A stretch of 64,000 nt of DNA from Shinella sp. WSJ-2 (GTDB lineage Bacteria > Pseudomonadota > Alphaproteobacteria > Rhizobiales > Rhizobiaceae), in assembly GCF_003432075.1 (NCBI RefSeq), contig NZ_QWBU01000008.1, positions 1 through 64,000 of the forward strand, written 5' to 3'. A program made the translations under genes and the position numbers. Shown here piece by piece: positions 57,223 through 64,000 of this stretch. Every line of letters begins with the position of its first letter. Position 1 is the stretch's first letter. The notes under the pieces were generated by a model. It was given only the letters and a program-made list of their open reading frames with translations. It did no database searches and was not told the DNA's origin.

Positions 57223-57270
57223 TCAACACATACTTTTGGACTGAAGTTTTTCAATCGGTTAGATGCAAAA

Positions 57271-57292
57271 ATTCTTACGTCAACGTAAGAAT
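57271..57292. promoter_or_regulatory. Perfect palindrome between zapE and mdh (operator or zapE terminator)
   Basis: ATTCTTACGT (57271-57280), spacer CA, ACGTAAGAAT (57283-57292) is a 10+10 perfect dyad. Read on the minus strand it contains TTGACG, a -35-like word, and runs into TTTTTG. It could be an operator in the mdh control region, sharing ACGT-N2-ACGT with the etfB promoter dyad, or an A/T-rich terminator for zapE, which ends 17 bases before. Confidence 0.6.
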
Positions 57293-57308
57293 ATTCGTCA
57301 TGCTTTCG

Positions 57309-58514
57309 TCACGACTTTGCTGTAACAGAGCTGTCTTGCGCTCCATATCTCGCATTGTGATCGGCGAGATATTCCGTGCTGCGGATTTCGATCAGGCGCG
57401 AGACCGTGCGGTCGAATTCAAACCCCTCCGTACCCTTGCGGGTGACGAGCAGGTTTTCGGGGGCGGCGGCCGCAGAGGCGAAGAGCCGGGCGCGATGATC
57501 GTAGATCGTATCGACGAGATTGATAAAGCGCTTGGTCTCGTTGCGTTTTTCGGCGCCCAGCAACGGCACGTGATCGACGAACAGCGTGTCGTAGTGCGAC
57601 AGGATTTCGAGATAGTCCGCGGCACCCAGGGGCTTCTCGCAGAGATCGGCGAAGGAGAAGCGCGCAACACGGCCCGCTGCCTGCGGCACCGCAATGCTGC
57701 GCCCGCGGAAGGCGATGGTGGCCGGCGCCACGACGAGCCCCGCCGTCTCGCGCAGCCAGGCCGCATCCATCGCCCTGTCGGCCTTGTCGCCGAGCGGATG
57801 CCGGAAGACCGGCAGGCCGCTATCTTTCTCCATGCGATAATCCGTCAGCGAATCCAGCGGAACGATCTCGACATAGCGTTTGAGCAGATCGACGAAGGGC
57901 AGGAAAAGGCCGCGGTTGAGGCCGTCCTTATAGAGATTGTCGGGCTCGACATTCGACGTCGCCACCAGAATGCAGCCGCGCTGGAAAAGCTCGCCGAACA
58001 GCCGCGACAGGATCATCGCATCGGCGATATCGGTCACGGAAAACTCGTCGAAACAGAGAAGCCGGGCCTCCGAGACAAGGCTCTCCGCAACGGGCGGCAC
58101 GGGATCTGCCTGCTTGGTTTCGCCGGCCTTCAGCTTCTGGCGATGCTTGTGGATGCGGTCATGCACATCGGCCATGAATTCATGGAAATGCGCTCGCCTC
58201 TTGCGCCTGACCCGCGCCAGTTCGAAGAACATGTCCATCAGCATGGTCTTGCCGCGCCCGACCCCACCATAGAGATAGAGCCCCTTGGGAGCGTTGACGG
58301 TCTCGGGTTTGCGGGAGGCGAAGAGCCAACCGAGCGCGCTGGACTTGCGCGCCGGACGCTGGGCGTGAAGATCGACAAGCAAACGGTCGAAGCGCGCGGC
58401 CATGGCTTTCTGCGCTGGATCCGGTTTCAGCTCGCCACTGGCGACAAGAGCCTGCAGCCTATCCGAGACGCCCTTGTCCGGATGCGTCAATCCGCTGTCC
58501 CAGTTCTTGGCCAT
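57309..58514 (-). CDS. zapE: Cell division protein ZapE (AFG1-like ATPase)
   Basis: P-loop ATPase of 401 residues of the AFG1/ZapE family. It has LYLYGGVGRGKTMLMD (Walker A), LLCFDEFSVTDIADAMILSRLF (Walker B and sensor region) and VATSNVEPDNLYKDGL. In E. coli ZapE acts at the division site; in mitochondria AFG1 helps to clear respiratory-complex subunits. Its place between mdh and the sdh genes is common in alphaproteobacteria. It starts MAKNWDSGLTHPDKGV. Confidence 0.95.
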   Translation of the reverse strand: MAKNWDSGLTHPDKGVSDRLQALVASGELKPDPAQKAMAARFDRLLVDLHAQRPARKSSALGWLFASRKPETVNAPKGLYLYGGVGRGKTMLMDMFFELARVRRKRRAHFHEFMADVHDRIHKHRQKLKAGETKQADPVPPVAESLVSEARLLCFDEFSVTDIADAMILSRLFGELFQRGCILVATSNVEPDNLYKDGLNRGLFLPFVDLLKRYVEIVPLDSLTDYRMEKDSGLPVFRHPLGDKADRAMDAAWLRETAGLVVAPATIAFRGRSIAVPQAAGRVARFSFADLCEKPLGAADYLEILSHYDTLFVDHVPLLGAEKRNETKRFINLVDTIYDHRARLFASAAAAPENLLVTRKGTEGFEFDRTVSRLIEIRSTEYLADHNARYGAQDSSVTAKS

Positions 58515-58549
58515 GGGCGGCTTTTATCCGTGCCGTCTGAGAATGCAGA

Positions 58550-59092
58550 TTAGCGCGAGAGGCTGACAGGCTGGCCCGAATTGGTCGTACCGCGGAACTG
58601 GGTATCGGCCGTCTTGTAGAGGCGTGCGATCGGGCTGCCGTTGCGATCCTTCAGCACGACCTGCTTGCCGGCGACTTCCCAGGAGCCCATGGCCGTCAGT
58701 TCGCCTGCGCAGCCGCGCGTGCCGCCGCGCGAACCGCTTCCGAGATTGGTCAACGTCAGGAACATGTCGCAGGAGGAAGCGCCGTTGGCAACCTTCCAGT
58801 TGCCGACCATGGCTTCCTTCTTGACATCAAGGCCTGCTGCCGCAGCAGCCGTATCGCCTGCAGTACCGGTGCCCGTCGCCATCGCGGTATCGGTCGTCGG
58901 CTTGTCGGGGAACTGGCCTGAAGTGTCGGTCGTCGGATCGGGCAGCTGGCTGGAAGAAACAGTACCAATCGGCTGCGCCTCCAGCGGCTGGATGTTCTGC
59001 TGCGTATTGACGCTGTCCATCGACGAAGTCCGCTGGCAACCCGCCAGAGCAAGCGCCATCATCAGTCCGCCTGCTACATGTACAACCCGCAT
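58550..59092 (-). CDS. AprI/Inh family protease inhibitor lipoprotein, Omp19-like
   Basis: A 180-residue lipoprotein with lipobox LALAGC (cysteine at residue 19), a long serine/threonine/proline/alanine-rich linker, and a C-terminal beta-barrel domain of the AprI/Inh metalloprotease-inhibitor type (VGNWKVANGASSCDMFLTL, RGGTRGCAGELTAMGSWEVAGKQVVLKDRNG, SGQPVSLSR). The cysteine pair and the end SGQPVSLSR match Brucella Omp19, an outer-membrane lipoprotein that inhibits host and lysosomal proteases. It probably sits in the outer membrane. It lies downstream of sdhB on the same strand, with a 142-base spacer. Confidence 0.88.
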   Translation of the reverse strand: MRVVHVAGGLMMALALAGCQRTSSMDSVNTQQNIQPLEAQPIGTVSSSQLPDPTTDTSGQFPDKPTTDTAMATGTGTAGDTAAAAAGLDVKKEAMVGNWKVANGASSCDMFLTLTNLGSGSRGGTRGCAGELTAMGSWEVAGKQVVLKDRNGSPIARLYKTADTQFRGTTNSGQPVSLSR

Positions 59093-59234
59093 GTCGAAAC
59101 TCCTGATATCTGCCCGATACTGCTGCCCCGCAGCATTTCCGCCGAATTAACGTGAATCGCCCACACGAATCAAGACGAAACGGCCCGATTGTTCAAGCCG
59201 CCTCCTCACGTTTCGTGACTGCCGATTATGTAGG

Positions 59235-60014
59235 TCAGAGACGACGCTCGACCAGCATCTTCTTAATTTCGCCGATCGCCTTGGCCGGATTGAGGCCCTT
59301 CGGGCAGGCCTGCGCGCAGTTCATGATCGTATGGCAGCGATAAAGACGGAAAGGGTCCTCAAGGTTGTCGAGGCGCTCGCCGGTGGCTTCGTCGCGGCTG
59401 TCGATCAGCCAGCGATAGGCCTGCAGCAACACGGCCGGGCCAAGGTAGCGGTCGCCGTTCCACCAATAGCTCGGACAGGAGGTCGAGCAGCAGGCGCACA
59501 GGATGCACTCGTAGAGGCCGTCGAGCTTGAGGCGGTCCTCATGGCTCTGCTTCCATTCCTTGGCCGGCGTAGGCGATACCGTCTTCAGCCAGGGCTCGAT
59601 GGAGCGATGCTGCGCGTAGAAGTTGGTGAGATCGGGGACGAGGTCCTTCACGACAGGCATATGCGGCAGCGGATAAACTTTAACCGCGCCCTTCACCTCG
59701 TCCATGCCCTTGGTGCAGGCGAGCGTGTTGGTGCCGTCGATGTTCATGGCGCAGGAACCGCAGATGCCTTCGCGGCAGGAACGGCGCAGCGTCAGCGTCG
59801 GGTCAATCTTGTTCTTGATGTATAGCAGCGCGTCGAGCACCATCGGGCCGCAATCGTCGACATCGATGTAGAACGTATCGACCGACGGGTTCTTCCCGTC
59901 ATCCGGATTCCAACGGTAGATGCGGAATTCGCGGGTGTTCGTGGCGCCGGCCGGCTTCGGCCAGACCTTGCCTTCGGTCAGCTGCGAATTCTTCGGGAGA
60001 GCGAGTTCAACCAT
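59235..60014 (-). CDS. sdhB: Succinate dehydrogenase iron-sulfur subunit
   Basis: Iron-sulphur subunit of complex II, 259 residues. The 2Fe-2S ligands are in [22 protein letters not shown], the 4Fe-4S set in [17 protein letters not shown] and the 3Fe-4S set in [17 protein letters not shown]. The length and order are standard. It is the last gene of sdhCDAB, 18 bases after sdhA. Confidence 0.99.
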   Translation of the reverse strand: MVELALPKNSQLTEGKVWPKPAGATNTREFRIYRWNPDDGKNPSVDTFYIDVDDCGPMVLDALLYIKNKIDPTLTLRRSCREGICGSCAMNIDGTNTLACTKGMDEVKGAVKVYPLPHMPVVKDLVPDLTNFYAQHRSIEPWLKTVSPTPAKEWKQSHEDRLKLDGLYECILCACCSTSCPSYWWNGDRYLGPAVLLQAYRWLIDSRDEATGERLDNLEDPFRLYRCHTIMNCAQACPKGLNPAKAIGEIKKMLVERRL

Positions 60015-60032
60015 GTCCTGTTCTCCTCGATA

Positions 60033-61874
60033 TCAGTAGACGCGCGCCTTGGGCGCGATCTTCTGGGGATCGATCCCGTCGGCGATGAGGTCGGTGTGCA
60101 CCGGGCGGTAGTCGAGCTTGACGTCGCCCGCCTCGTTCACCCAGGCGAGCGTGTGCTTGCGCCAGTTGACGTCGTCGCGGCCGGCGAAGGGGCCGTCGAC
60201 ATAGTCTTCGCGGGCATGCGAGCCGCGGCTTTCCTTGCGGGCCTCGGCGCCATAGACGGTCGTGATGGCGTTGGCCATCAGGTTTTCCAGCTCCAGCGTC
60301 TCGACGAGGTCGGAGTTCCAGACCATCGAGCGGTCGGTGACCTTGATATCAGGCAGTTCCTTCCAGATCGCGGTCATGCGGCGGCAGCCGCTTTCAAGCG
60401 ATTCCTGGGTGCGGAACACGGCCGCATCGTCCTGCATGGTGCGCTGCATCTTGTCGCGCAGGATGGCCGTCGGCGTACCGCCATTGGCGTTCCTGAGACG
60501 ATCGAAACGGTCCATGATCTTGTCGCAGGCGGCGATATCGAGCGCCGGGACGGGGCCGACGCGGTCGATGACCTGGCCGGCGCGGATGGCGGCGGCGCGG
60601 CCGAAGACCACGAGATCGATCAGCGAATTGGAGCCGAGGCGGTTTGCGCCGTGCACCGAGGCGCAGCCGGCTTCGCCCACCGCCATCAGGCCGGGCGCGA
60701 TGCGCTCCGGGTTCTGGCTGTCGGCGTTCAGCACTTCGCCCCAGTAATTCGTGGGAATGCCACCCATGTTGTAATGCACGGTCGGCAGAACCGGGATCGG
60801 CTCACGCGTCACGTCGACGCCGGCGAAGATCTTCGCGCTCTCGGAAATGCCCGGCAGCCGCTCGTGCAGAACGGCCGGATCGAGATGGTCGAGATGCAGG
60901 AAGATATGGTCCTTGTTCTTGCCGACGCCGCGGCCTTCGCGGATTTCCATCGTCATGCAGCGCGAGACGACGTCGCGCGACGCAAGGTCCTTGGCCGACG
61001 GTGCATAGCGCTCCATGAAGCGCTCGCCTTCGGAATTGACGAGATAGCCGCCTTCACCGCGGGCACCCTCGGTGATGAGGCAGCCGGCGCCGTAGATGCC
61101 CGTCGGATGGAACTGCACGAATTCCATGTCCTGCAGCGGCAGGCCGGCGCGGGCGATCATGCCGCCGCCGTCACCCGTGCAGGTATGCGCCGAGGTGGCG
61201 GAGAAATAGGCGCGGCCGTAACCACCGGTCGCCAGAACCACCATCTTTGCGGCGAAGCGATGGATCGTGCCGTCGTCGAGGTTCCAGGCGACGACACCGG
61301 TGCAGCGGCCATCGGCCGACATGATCAGATCGAGCGCGAAATACTCGATGAAGAATTCTGCATTGTTGCGCAGCGACTGGCCGTAGAGCGTGTGCAGGAT
61401 GGCGTGGCCGGTACGGTCGGCGGCGGCGCAGGTGCGCTGCACCGGCGGGCCTTCGCCGTAGTTCTGCATGTGGCCGCCGAACGGGCGCTGGTAGATCTTG
61501 CCCTCGGCGTTGCGCGAGAAGGGCACGCCGTAGTGTTCCAGCTCATAGACCGCCTTCGGCGCTTCCATGGCGAGATACTGCATGGCGTCGACGTCGCCGA
61601 GCCAGTCGGAACCCTTGACGGTGTCATAGAGGTGCCACTGCCAGCTATCCGGCGTCATGTTCTGCAGCGAGGCCGCGATGCCGCCCTGGGCGGCGACGGT
61701 GTGCGAACGCGTCGGGAAGACTTTCGTGATGCAGGCCGTCTTGAGGCCCTGCTCGGCCATGCCGAGCGTGGCGCGCAGACCTGCACCGCCGGCGCCGACG
61801 ACGATCACGTCGAAGGAATGGTCTACATAGGTATAGGCTTTGCCGTTGGCCGCCGGGGAGGAGATCGCTGCCAT
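60033..61874 (-). CDS. sdhA: Succinate dehydrogenase flavoprotein subunit
   Basis: Catalytic subunit of complex II, 613 residues. The FAD motif is [17 protein letters not shown], the flavinylated histidine lies in [14 protein letters not shown], and the catalytic arginine region is in [17 protein letters not shown] and the late C-terminal domain. The C-terminus ends [11 protein letters not shown]. It follows sdhD after six bases. Confidence 0.99.
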   Translation of the reverse strand: MAAISSPAANGKAYTYVDHSFDVIVVGAGGAGLRATLGMAEQGLKTACITKVFPTRSHTVAAQGGIAASLQNMTPDSWQWHLYDTVKGSDWLGDVDAMQYLAMEAPKAVYELEHYGVPFSRNAEGKIYQRPFGGHMQNYGEGPPVQRTCAAADRTGHAILHTLYGQSLRNNAEFFIEYFALDLIMSADGRCTGVVAWNLDDGTIHRFAAKMVVLATGGYGRAYFSATSAHTCTGDGGGMIARAGLPLQDMEFVQFHPTGIYGAGCLITEGARGEGGYLVNSEGERFMERYAPSAKDLASRDVVSRCMTMEIREGRGVGKNKDHIFLHLDHLDPAVLHERLPGISESAKIFAGVDVTREPIPVLPTVHYNMGGIPTNYWGEVLNADSQNPERIAPGLMAVGEAGCASVHGANRLGSNSLIDLVVFGRAAAIRAGQVIDRVGPVPALDIAACDKIMDRFDRLRNANGGTPTAILRDKMQRTMQDDAAVFRTQESLESGCRRMTAIWKELPDIKVTDRSMVWNSDLVETLELENLMANAITTVYGAEARKESRGSHAREDYVDGPFAGRDDVNWRKHTLAWVNEAGDVKLDYRPVHTDLIADGIDPQKIAPKARVY

Positions 61875-61880
61875 GGTGAA

Positions 61881-62261
61881 TTATCCTGCGAAAGCGATTT
61901 TGAGGACGGCGAAAAGACAGAGACCGCCGACCAGGATCGCGAAGAACGTGTTGAGCATGAGGAGGCCGATCTTCACGCCTTCCGCATGCACGTAGTCCTC
62001 GATGATGACCTGCATGCCGAGCTTCATGTGAATGAGGCCGGAGATGACGACGAGGCCCATCAGGACGGCGACGATCGGGTTCGAAAGGGCTGCGGTGACT
62101 TCCGCATAGGAAGCGCCGTTGTAGCGGATGAGGAAGCCGACGAAGAACAGCATGAGCGGAACGTTGGCGACGGCCGTCAGGCGCTGGCGCCAAAAATGCT
62201 CCGTGCCGTCCTTTGCCGAGCCGAGACCACGAACCTTGCCGAGGGGAGTGCGCATGTCCAT
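61881..62261 (-). CDS. sdhD: Succinate dehydrogenase membrane anchor subunit
   Basis: Membrane anchor of 126 residues with three helices. The heme-ligand histidine and quinone-site residues lie in [22 protein letters not shown], the family signature. Together with SdhC it binds heme b and ubiquinone. It starts [14 protein letters not shown], ten bases after sdhC. Confidence 0.96.
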   Translation of the reverse strand: MDMRTPLGKVRGLGSAKDGTEHFWRQRLTAVANVPLMLFFVGFLIRYNGASYAEVTAALSNPIVAVLMGLVVISGLIHMKLGMQVIIEDYVHAEGVKIGLLMLNTFFAILVGGLCLFAVLKIAFAG

Positions 62262-62271
62262 GGATGTTTCC

Positions 62272-62664
62272 TCAGCGGACCAGATAGCCGATGATCCAGA
62301 TCAGCACCGTCAGGGCGACGGAGACGATCGGGGTCACGATAGCGAGCTTGGTGTTGAAGTGCTTTTCGTAGCCGCGGCCCATGTCCCACATGAAGTGGCG
62401 CAGTCCACCCAGCATGTGGTGCATCAACGCCCAAGTGTAGCCGAAGAGCACGAGACGGCCGATCAGCGACCCGAAGAGCCAGCTGGCCCATTCGAAGGAC
62501 GCTTCGCCCGAAGCGGCGGCGATCAGCCAGAAGGCAACGAGCACGGTGCCGAAATACAGCGCCGCACCGGTGATGCGGTGCACGATGGACATGACCATCG
62601 TCGGGATCGGTTTATAGACTTGGAGATGCGGCGAGAGCGGCCGGCTTCGAGTGACATTCGCCAT
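62272..62664 (-). CDS. sdhC: Succinate dehydrogenase cytochrome b556 subunit
   Basis: Membrane anchor of 130 residues with three helices. It starts [19 protein letters not shown]; the quinone-site serine and arginine lie in [10 protein letters not shown] and the heme-ligand histidine in [14 protein letters not shown] longer frame upstream is unconserved, and GAGG lies five bases before the chosen ATG. It is the first gene of the operon, with an unusually patterned upstream region. Confidence 0.97.
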   Translation of the reverse strand: MANVTRSRPLSPHLQVYKPIPTMVMSIVHRITGAALYFGTVLVAFWLIAAASGEASFEWASWLFGSLIGRLVLFGYTWALMHHMLGGLRHFMWDMGRGYEKHFNTKLAIVTPIVSVALTVLIWIIGYLVR

Positions 62665-62964
62665 CTGAACCTCACGGAACCCCGGAGAGCCAAAAACTGG
62701 ACAAATTTTCTCCGGAATTGCAGTATGTTGTGCACAATGCAGTGATTGCGACACTTACTCACCAGAAAGCGGAACCACAAGCCTCATTGCAGTGCAAAAT
62801 GAATTTAATCGATTAAGAAGCGGACAGCGTTTGCGCCATTCCGGGACGCTTTTCCCGCATTAACGATATCGACAAAAATCGCAGGGAAATCCGTGACTTT
62901 CGCCGCCCCCTGCCCCATCTTGGCGTTAACGATTTGTTAAGCGTAACCCGGAAGGCAGGACAGA
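62665..62964. promoter_or_regulatory. Divergent control region of sdhC and the exported-protein gene
   Basis: The 300-base spacer has no gene. It holds three copies of an eight-base word, ATTGCAGT at 62717-62724 and 62786-62793 and AATGCAGT at 62736-62743; the palindrome TTGTGCACAA at 62728-62737; and the palindrome TTAATCGATTAA at 62805-62816. All are on the sdhC side of the spacer, where its promoter should lie. I could not place a confident -35/-10 pair. Confidence 0.5.
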
Positions 62965-63426
62965 ATGACTCTGTTTTCAGCGCCCCATGCGACCAAAGTT
63001 CTAGGACTTGCGATCGCACTCGCAACGAGCGGCATGACGGCCGCCCATGCCGGCGGCAACAGGGACGGCTTCGGCTGGTCCGAACCCAATATCGAAGGCC
63101 GCACCATCACGCGGCGTGACCGCGAGCGCCACCACCATCGCGAAGCCTGGCGGCATCGTGACCGCGAGGACCGCGGTTCGCGCTATTCGGAGCGCCGTCG
63201 CGAGCAGCGCGGCTGGGGCACGGGCGATTTCTACGGCGGCGCAATCACCGCCTATCGCGACCGTGGCAACGGCACCTATTTCTACATCGACAACGACGAT
63301 TATTTCGGCGACGTGATCGAAGCACCGCGCTACAGCCGCGGCGGGCCGAAGGTCATCCAGGTCGTGCCGGGGCAGAATGACTGCTCATGGGAAATGGGCG
63401 TCTGCGTTATCCGGCCCAATTTCTGA
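62965..63426 (+). CDS. Hypothetical exported protein, basic and histidine-rich
   Basis: A 153-residue protein with a signal peptide (VLGLAIALATSGMTAAHA). The first third of the mature part is strongly basic and histidine-rich (TRRDRERHHHREAWRHRDRED). The rest is more ordinary: DFYGGAITAYRDRGNGTYFYIDNDDYFGDV, and near the end CSWEMGVCVIRPNF with a likely disulphide. I recognise no domain. It diverges from sdhC and converges on the methyltransferase gene. Histidine and acidic clusters could bind metal, but that is speculation. Confidence 0.75.
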   Translation: MTLFSAPHATKVLGLAIALATSGMTAAHAGGNRDGFGWSEPNIEGRTITRRDRERHHHREAWRHRDREDRGSRYSERRREQRGWGTGDFYGGAITAYRDRGNGTYFYIDNDDYFGDVIEAPRYSRGGPKVIQVVPGQNDCSWEMGVCVIRPNF

Positions 63427-63453
63427 TCCGGAAATCTTCCGCGCAGAGCAGCT

Positions 63454-64000
63454 TCAGGCAGCGTCCGGACTGGCCTTGAACCGCCACACCGTGGTCTTCT
63501 TGACCTCGCTGTCCTCCAGCGCCCGCGTCACCGGCACCGTATAGGTCGCAAGCGCCTCCATGCGCTCGCGCGGGCAATAGGCGCGGCCGGGATCGCCGAC
63601 CAGCACCGCCGCACCGCGCGCCGCAAGCCTTGAGAACCACGGGATCAGGACATCGGCGAAACCGCGATCGTAGAAAACGTCGCCGGCCAGCACCACGTCC
63701 CAGCCGTCATCGCGGCCCACCATATCCTCGACCGTGTAGTCGACCGACACATCGTTGAGCGCGGCATTCAGCCGGATCGCCGTCTCGCTCCACGGATCGA
63801 TATCCGCCGCAAGCACGGCCGATGCGCCGGCCATGCGCGCGGCGATGCCGACGAGGCCGGAGCCACTGGCGAAATCCAGCACGGACTTGCCGGTGACGAG
63901 ATCGTGATGATCGAGCACATGGCGGGCAAGCCCCTGCCCGCCCGCCCAGGCGAAGGCCCAAAAGGGCGGCGGCAGGCCGATCTTCTCCAGCTCCTCCTCC
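63454..64000 (-). CDS. METTL20-like class I methyltransferase, candidate ETF-beta lysine methyltransferase (5' end cut by window)
   Basis: The frame is open to the right edge and gives 182 residues of the C-terminal part. The visible order is PPPFWAFAWAGGQGLARHVLD, then SAM motif I VLDFASGSGLVGIAARMAGA, post-I AADIDPWSETAIRLNAALN, the DxFY motif in VVLAGDVFYDRGFADVL, VLVGDPGRAYCPRERME and the end VKKTTVWRF. This order matches METTL20 (ETFBKMT), whose bacterial relative from Agrobacterium methylates lysines of the ETF beta subunit. An annotation as protein N-methyltransferase or Nnt1-like is also common. The start codon lies outside the window. Confidence 0.85.
   Translation of the reverse strand, partial: EEELEKIGLPPPFWAFAWAGGQGLARHVLDHHDLVTGKSVLDFASGSGLVGIAARMAGASAVLAADIDPWSETAIRLNAALNDVSVDYTVEDMVGRDDGWDVVLAGDVFYDRGFADVLIPWFSRLAARGAAVLVGDPGRAYCPRERMEALATYTVPVTRALEDSEVKKTTVWRFKASPDAA

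Noticed and set aside
59200-59234. Terminator after sdhB (TCACG-TTT-CGTGA)
   Set aside because: The stem has only five pairs and no T-run follows on the sdh strand.
60096-62294. A 732-codon open frame antisense to sdhA and sdhD
   Set aside because: Both sdh genes are certain, and the antisense frame crosses their boundary.

Overview
The window is chromosomal core DNA of an alphaproteobacterium, most likely a member of the Rhizobiaceae (Rhizobium / Agrobacterium / Shinella / Ensifer group; the genus cannot be fixed by reading alone). The evidence is the high GC content, the TCA-cycle order mdh-sucC-sucD-sucA-sucB-...-lpdA, an F1-ATPase cluster atpHAGDC separate from any Fo genes, the ppiC-like / argJ / GNAT / mutT block, an Omp19-like lipoprotein as in Brucella and its relatives, and many small conserved rhizobial families (HIG1, DUF1178, DUF3291, DUF2867, DUF4345). 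No phage, transposase, integron or CRISPR array is visible. The only RNA gene found is tRNA-Leu(CAA).

Layout. 1-8.6 kb: the 3' part of etfB with a strong promoter, a rhomboid protease, a PduO-type cobalamin adenosyltransferase coupled to a HIG1 protein, an SDR, YihY, GluQRS, a DNA glycosylase, an HNH endonuclease, DsbB, the tRNA and an RTX protein. 8.8-20 kb: a BON protein, an acyl-CoA synthetase, an envelope pair (GNAT-like protein plus flippase), secA with its terminator, and the ppiC-like / argJ / GNAT / mutT block. 20-25 kb: an orphan Flp pilin, a diverged methyltransferase, the run comF-grxC-nitrilase-DUF1178-DUF3291, and ubiG. 25-30 kb: a catabolic cassette (enolase-superfamily enzyme, aldehyde dehydrogenase, iron alcohol dehydrogenase) with a divergent LysR regulator. 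30-33.6 kb: three uncharacterised membrane or exported proteins and a mannose-1-phosphate guanylyltransferase. 33.7-39 kb: the F1-ATPase genes. 39-45.8 kb: DUF4345, priA, a RecF-like ATPase, xerC, a TraB/GumN protein and DUF2867. 45.8-57 kb: lpdA, four intervening genes, sucBA, sucDC and mdh. 57-64 kb: zapE, the Omp19-like inhibitor, sdhBADC, a small exported protein, and a methyltransferase that runs off the right edge.

Together the genes are dominated by central respiration: 2-oxoglutarate dehydrogenase, succinyl-CoA synthetase, succinate dehydrogenase, malate dehydrogenase, electron transfer flavoprotein and F1-ATPase. No large novel system is obvious. The observations most worth a second look are a METTL20-type ETF-beta lysine methyltransferase at the right edge, with its presumed substrate site in etfB at the left edge; ACGT-N2-ACGT palindromes upstream of both etfB and mdh; strong hairpins inside the atpA-atpG, atpD-atpC and sucD-sucA spacers; three ATTGCAGT-like repeats upstream of sdhC; a catabolic cassette of unknown substrate; a three-gene unit of unknown exported proteins ending in a degenerate nuclease-fold protein; and a GluQRS that has lost its zinc-binding cysteines.
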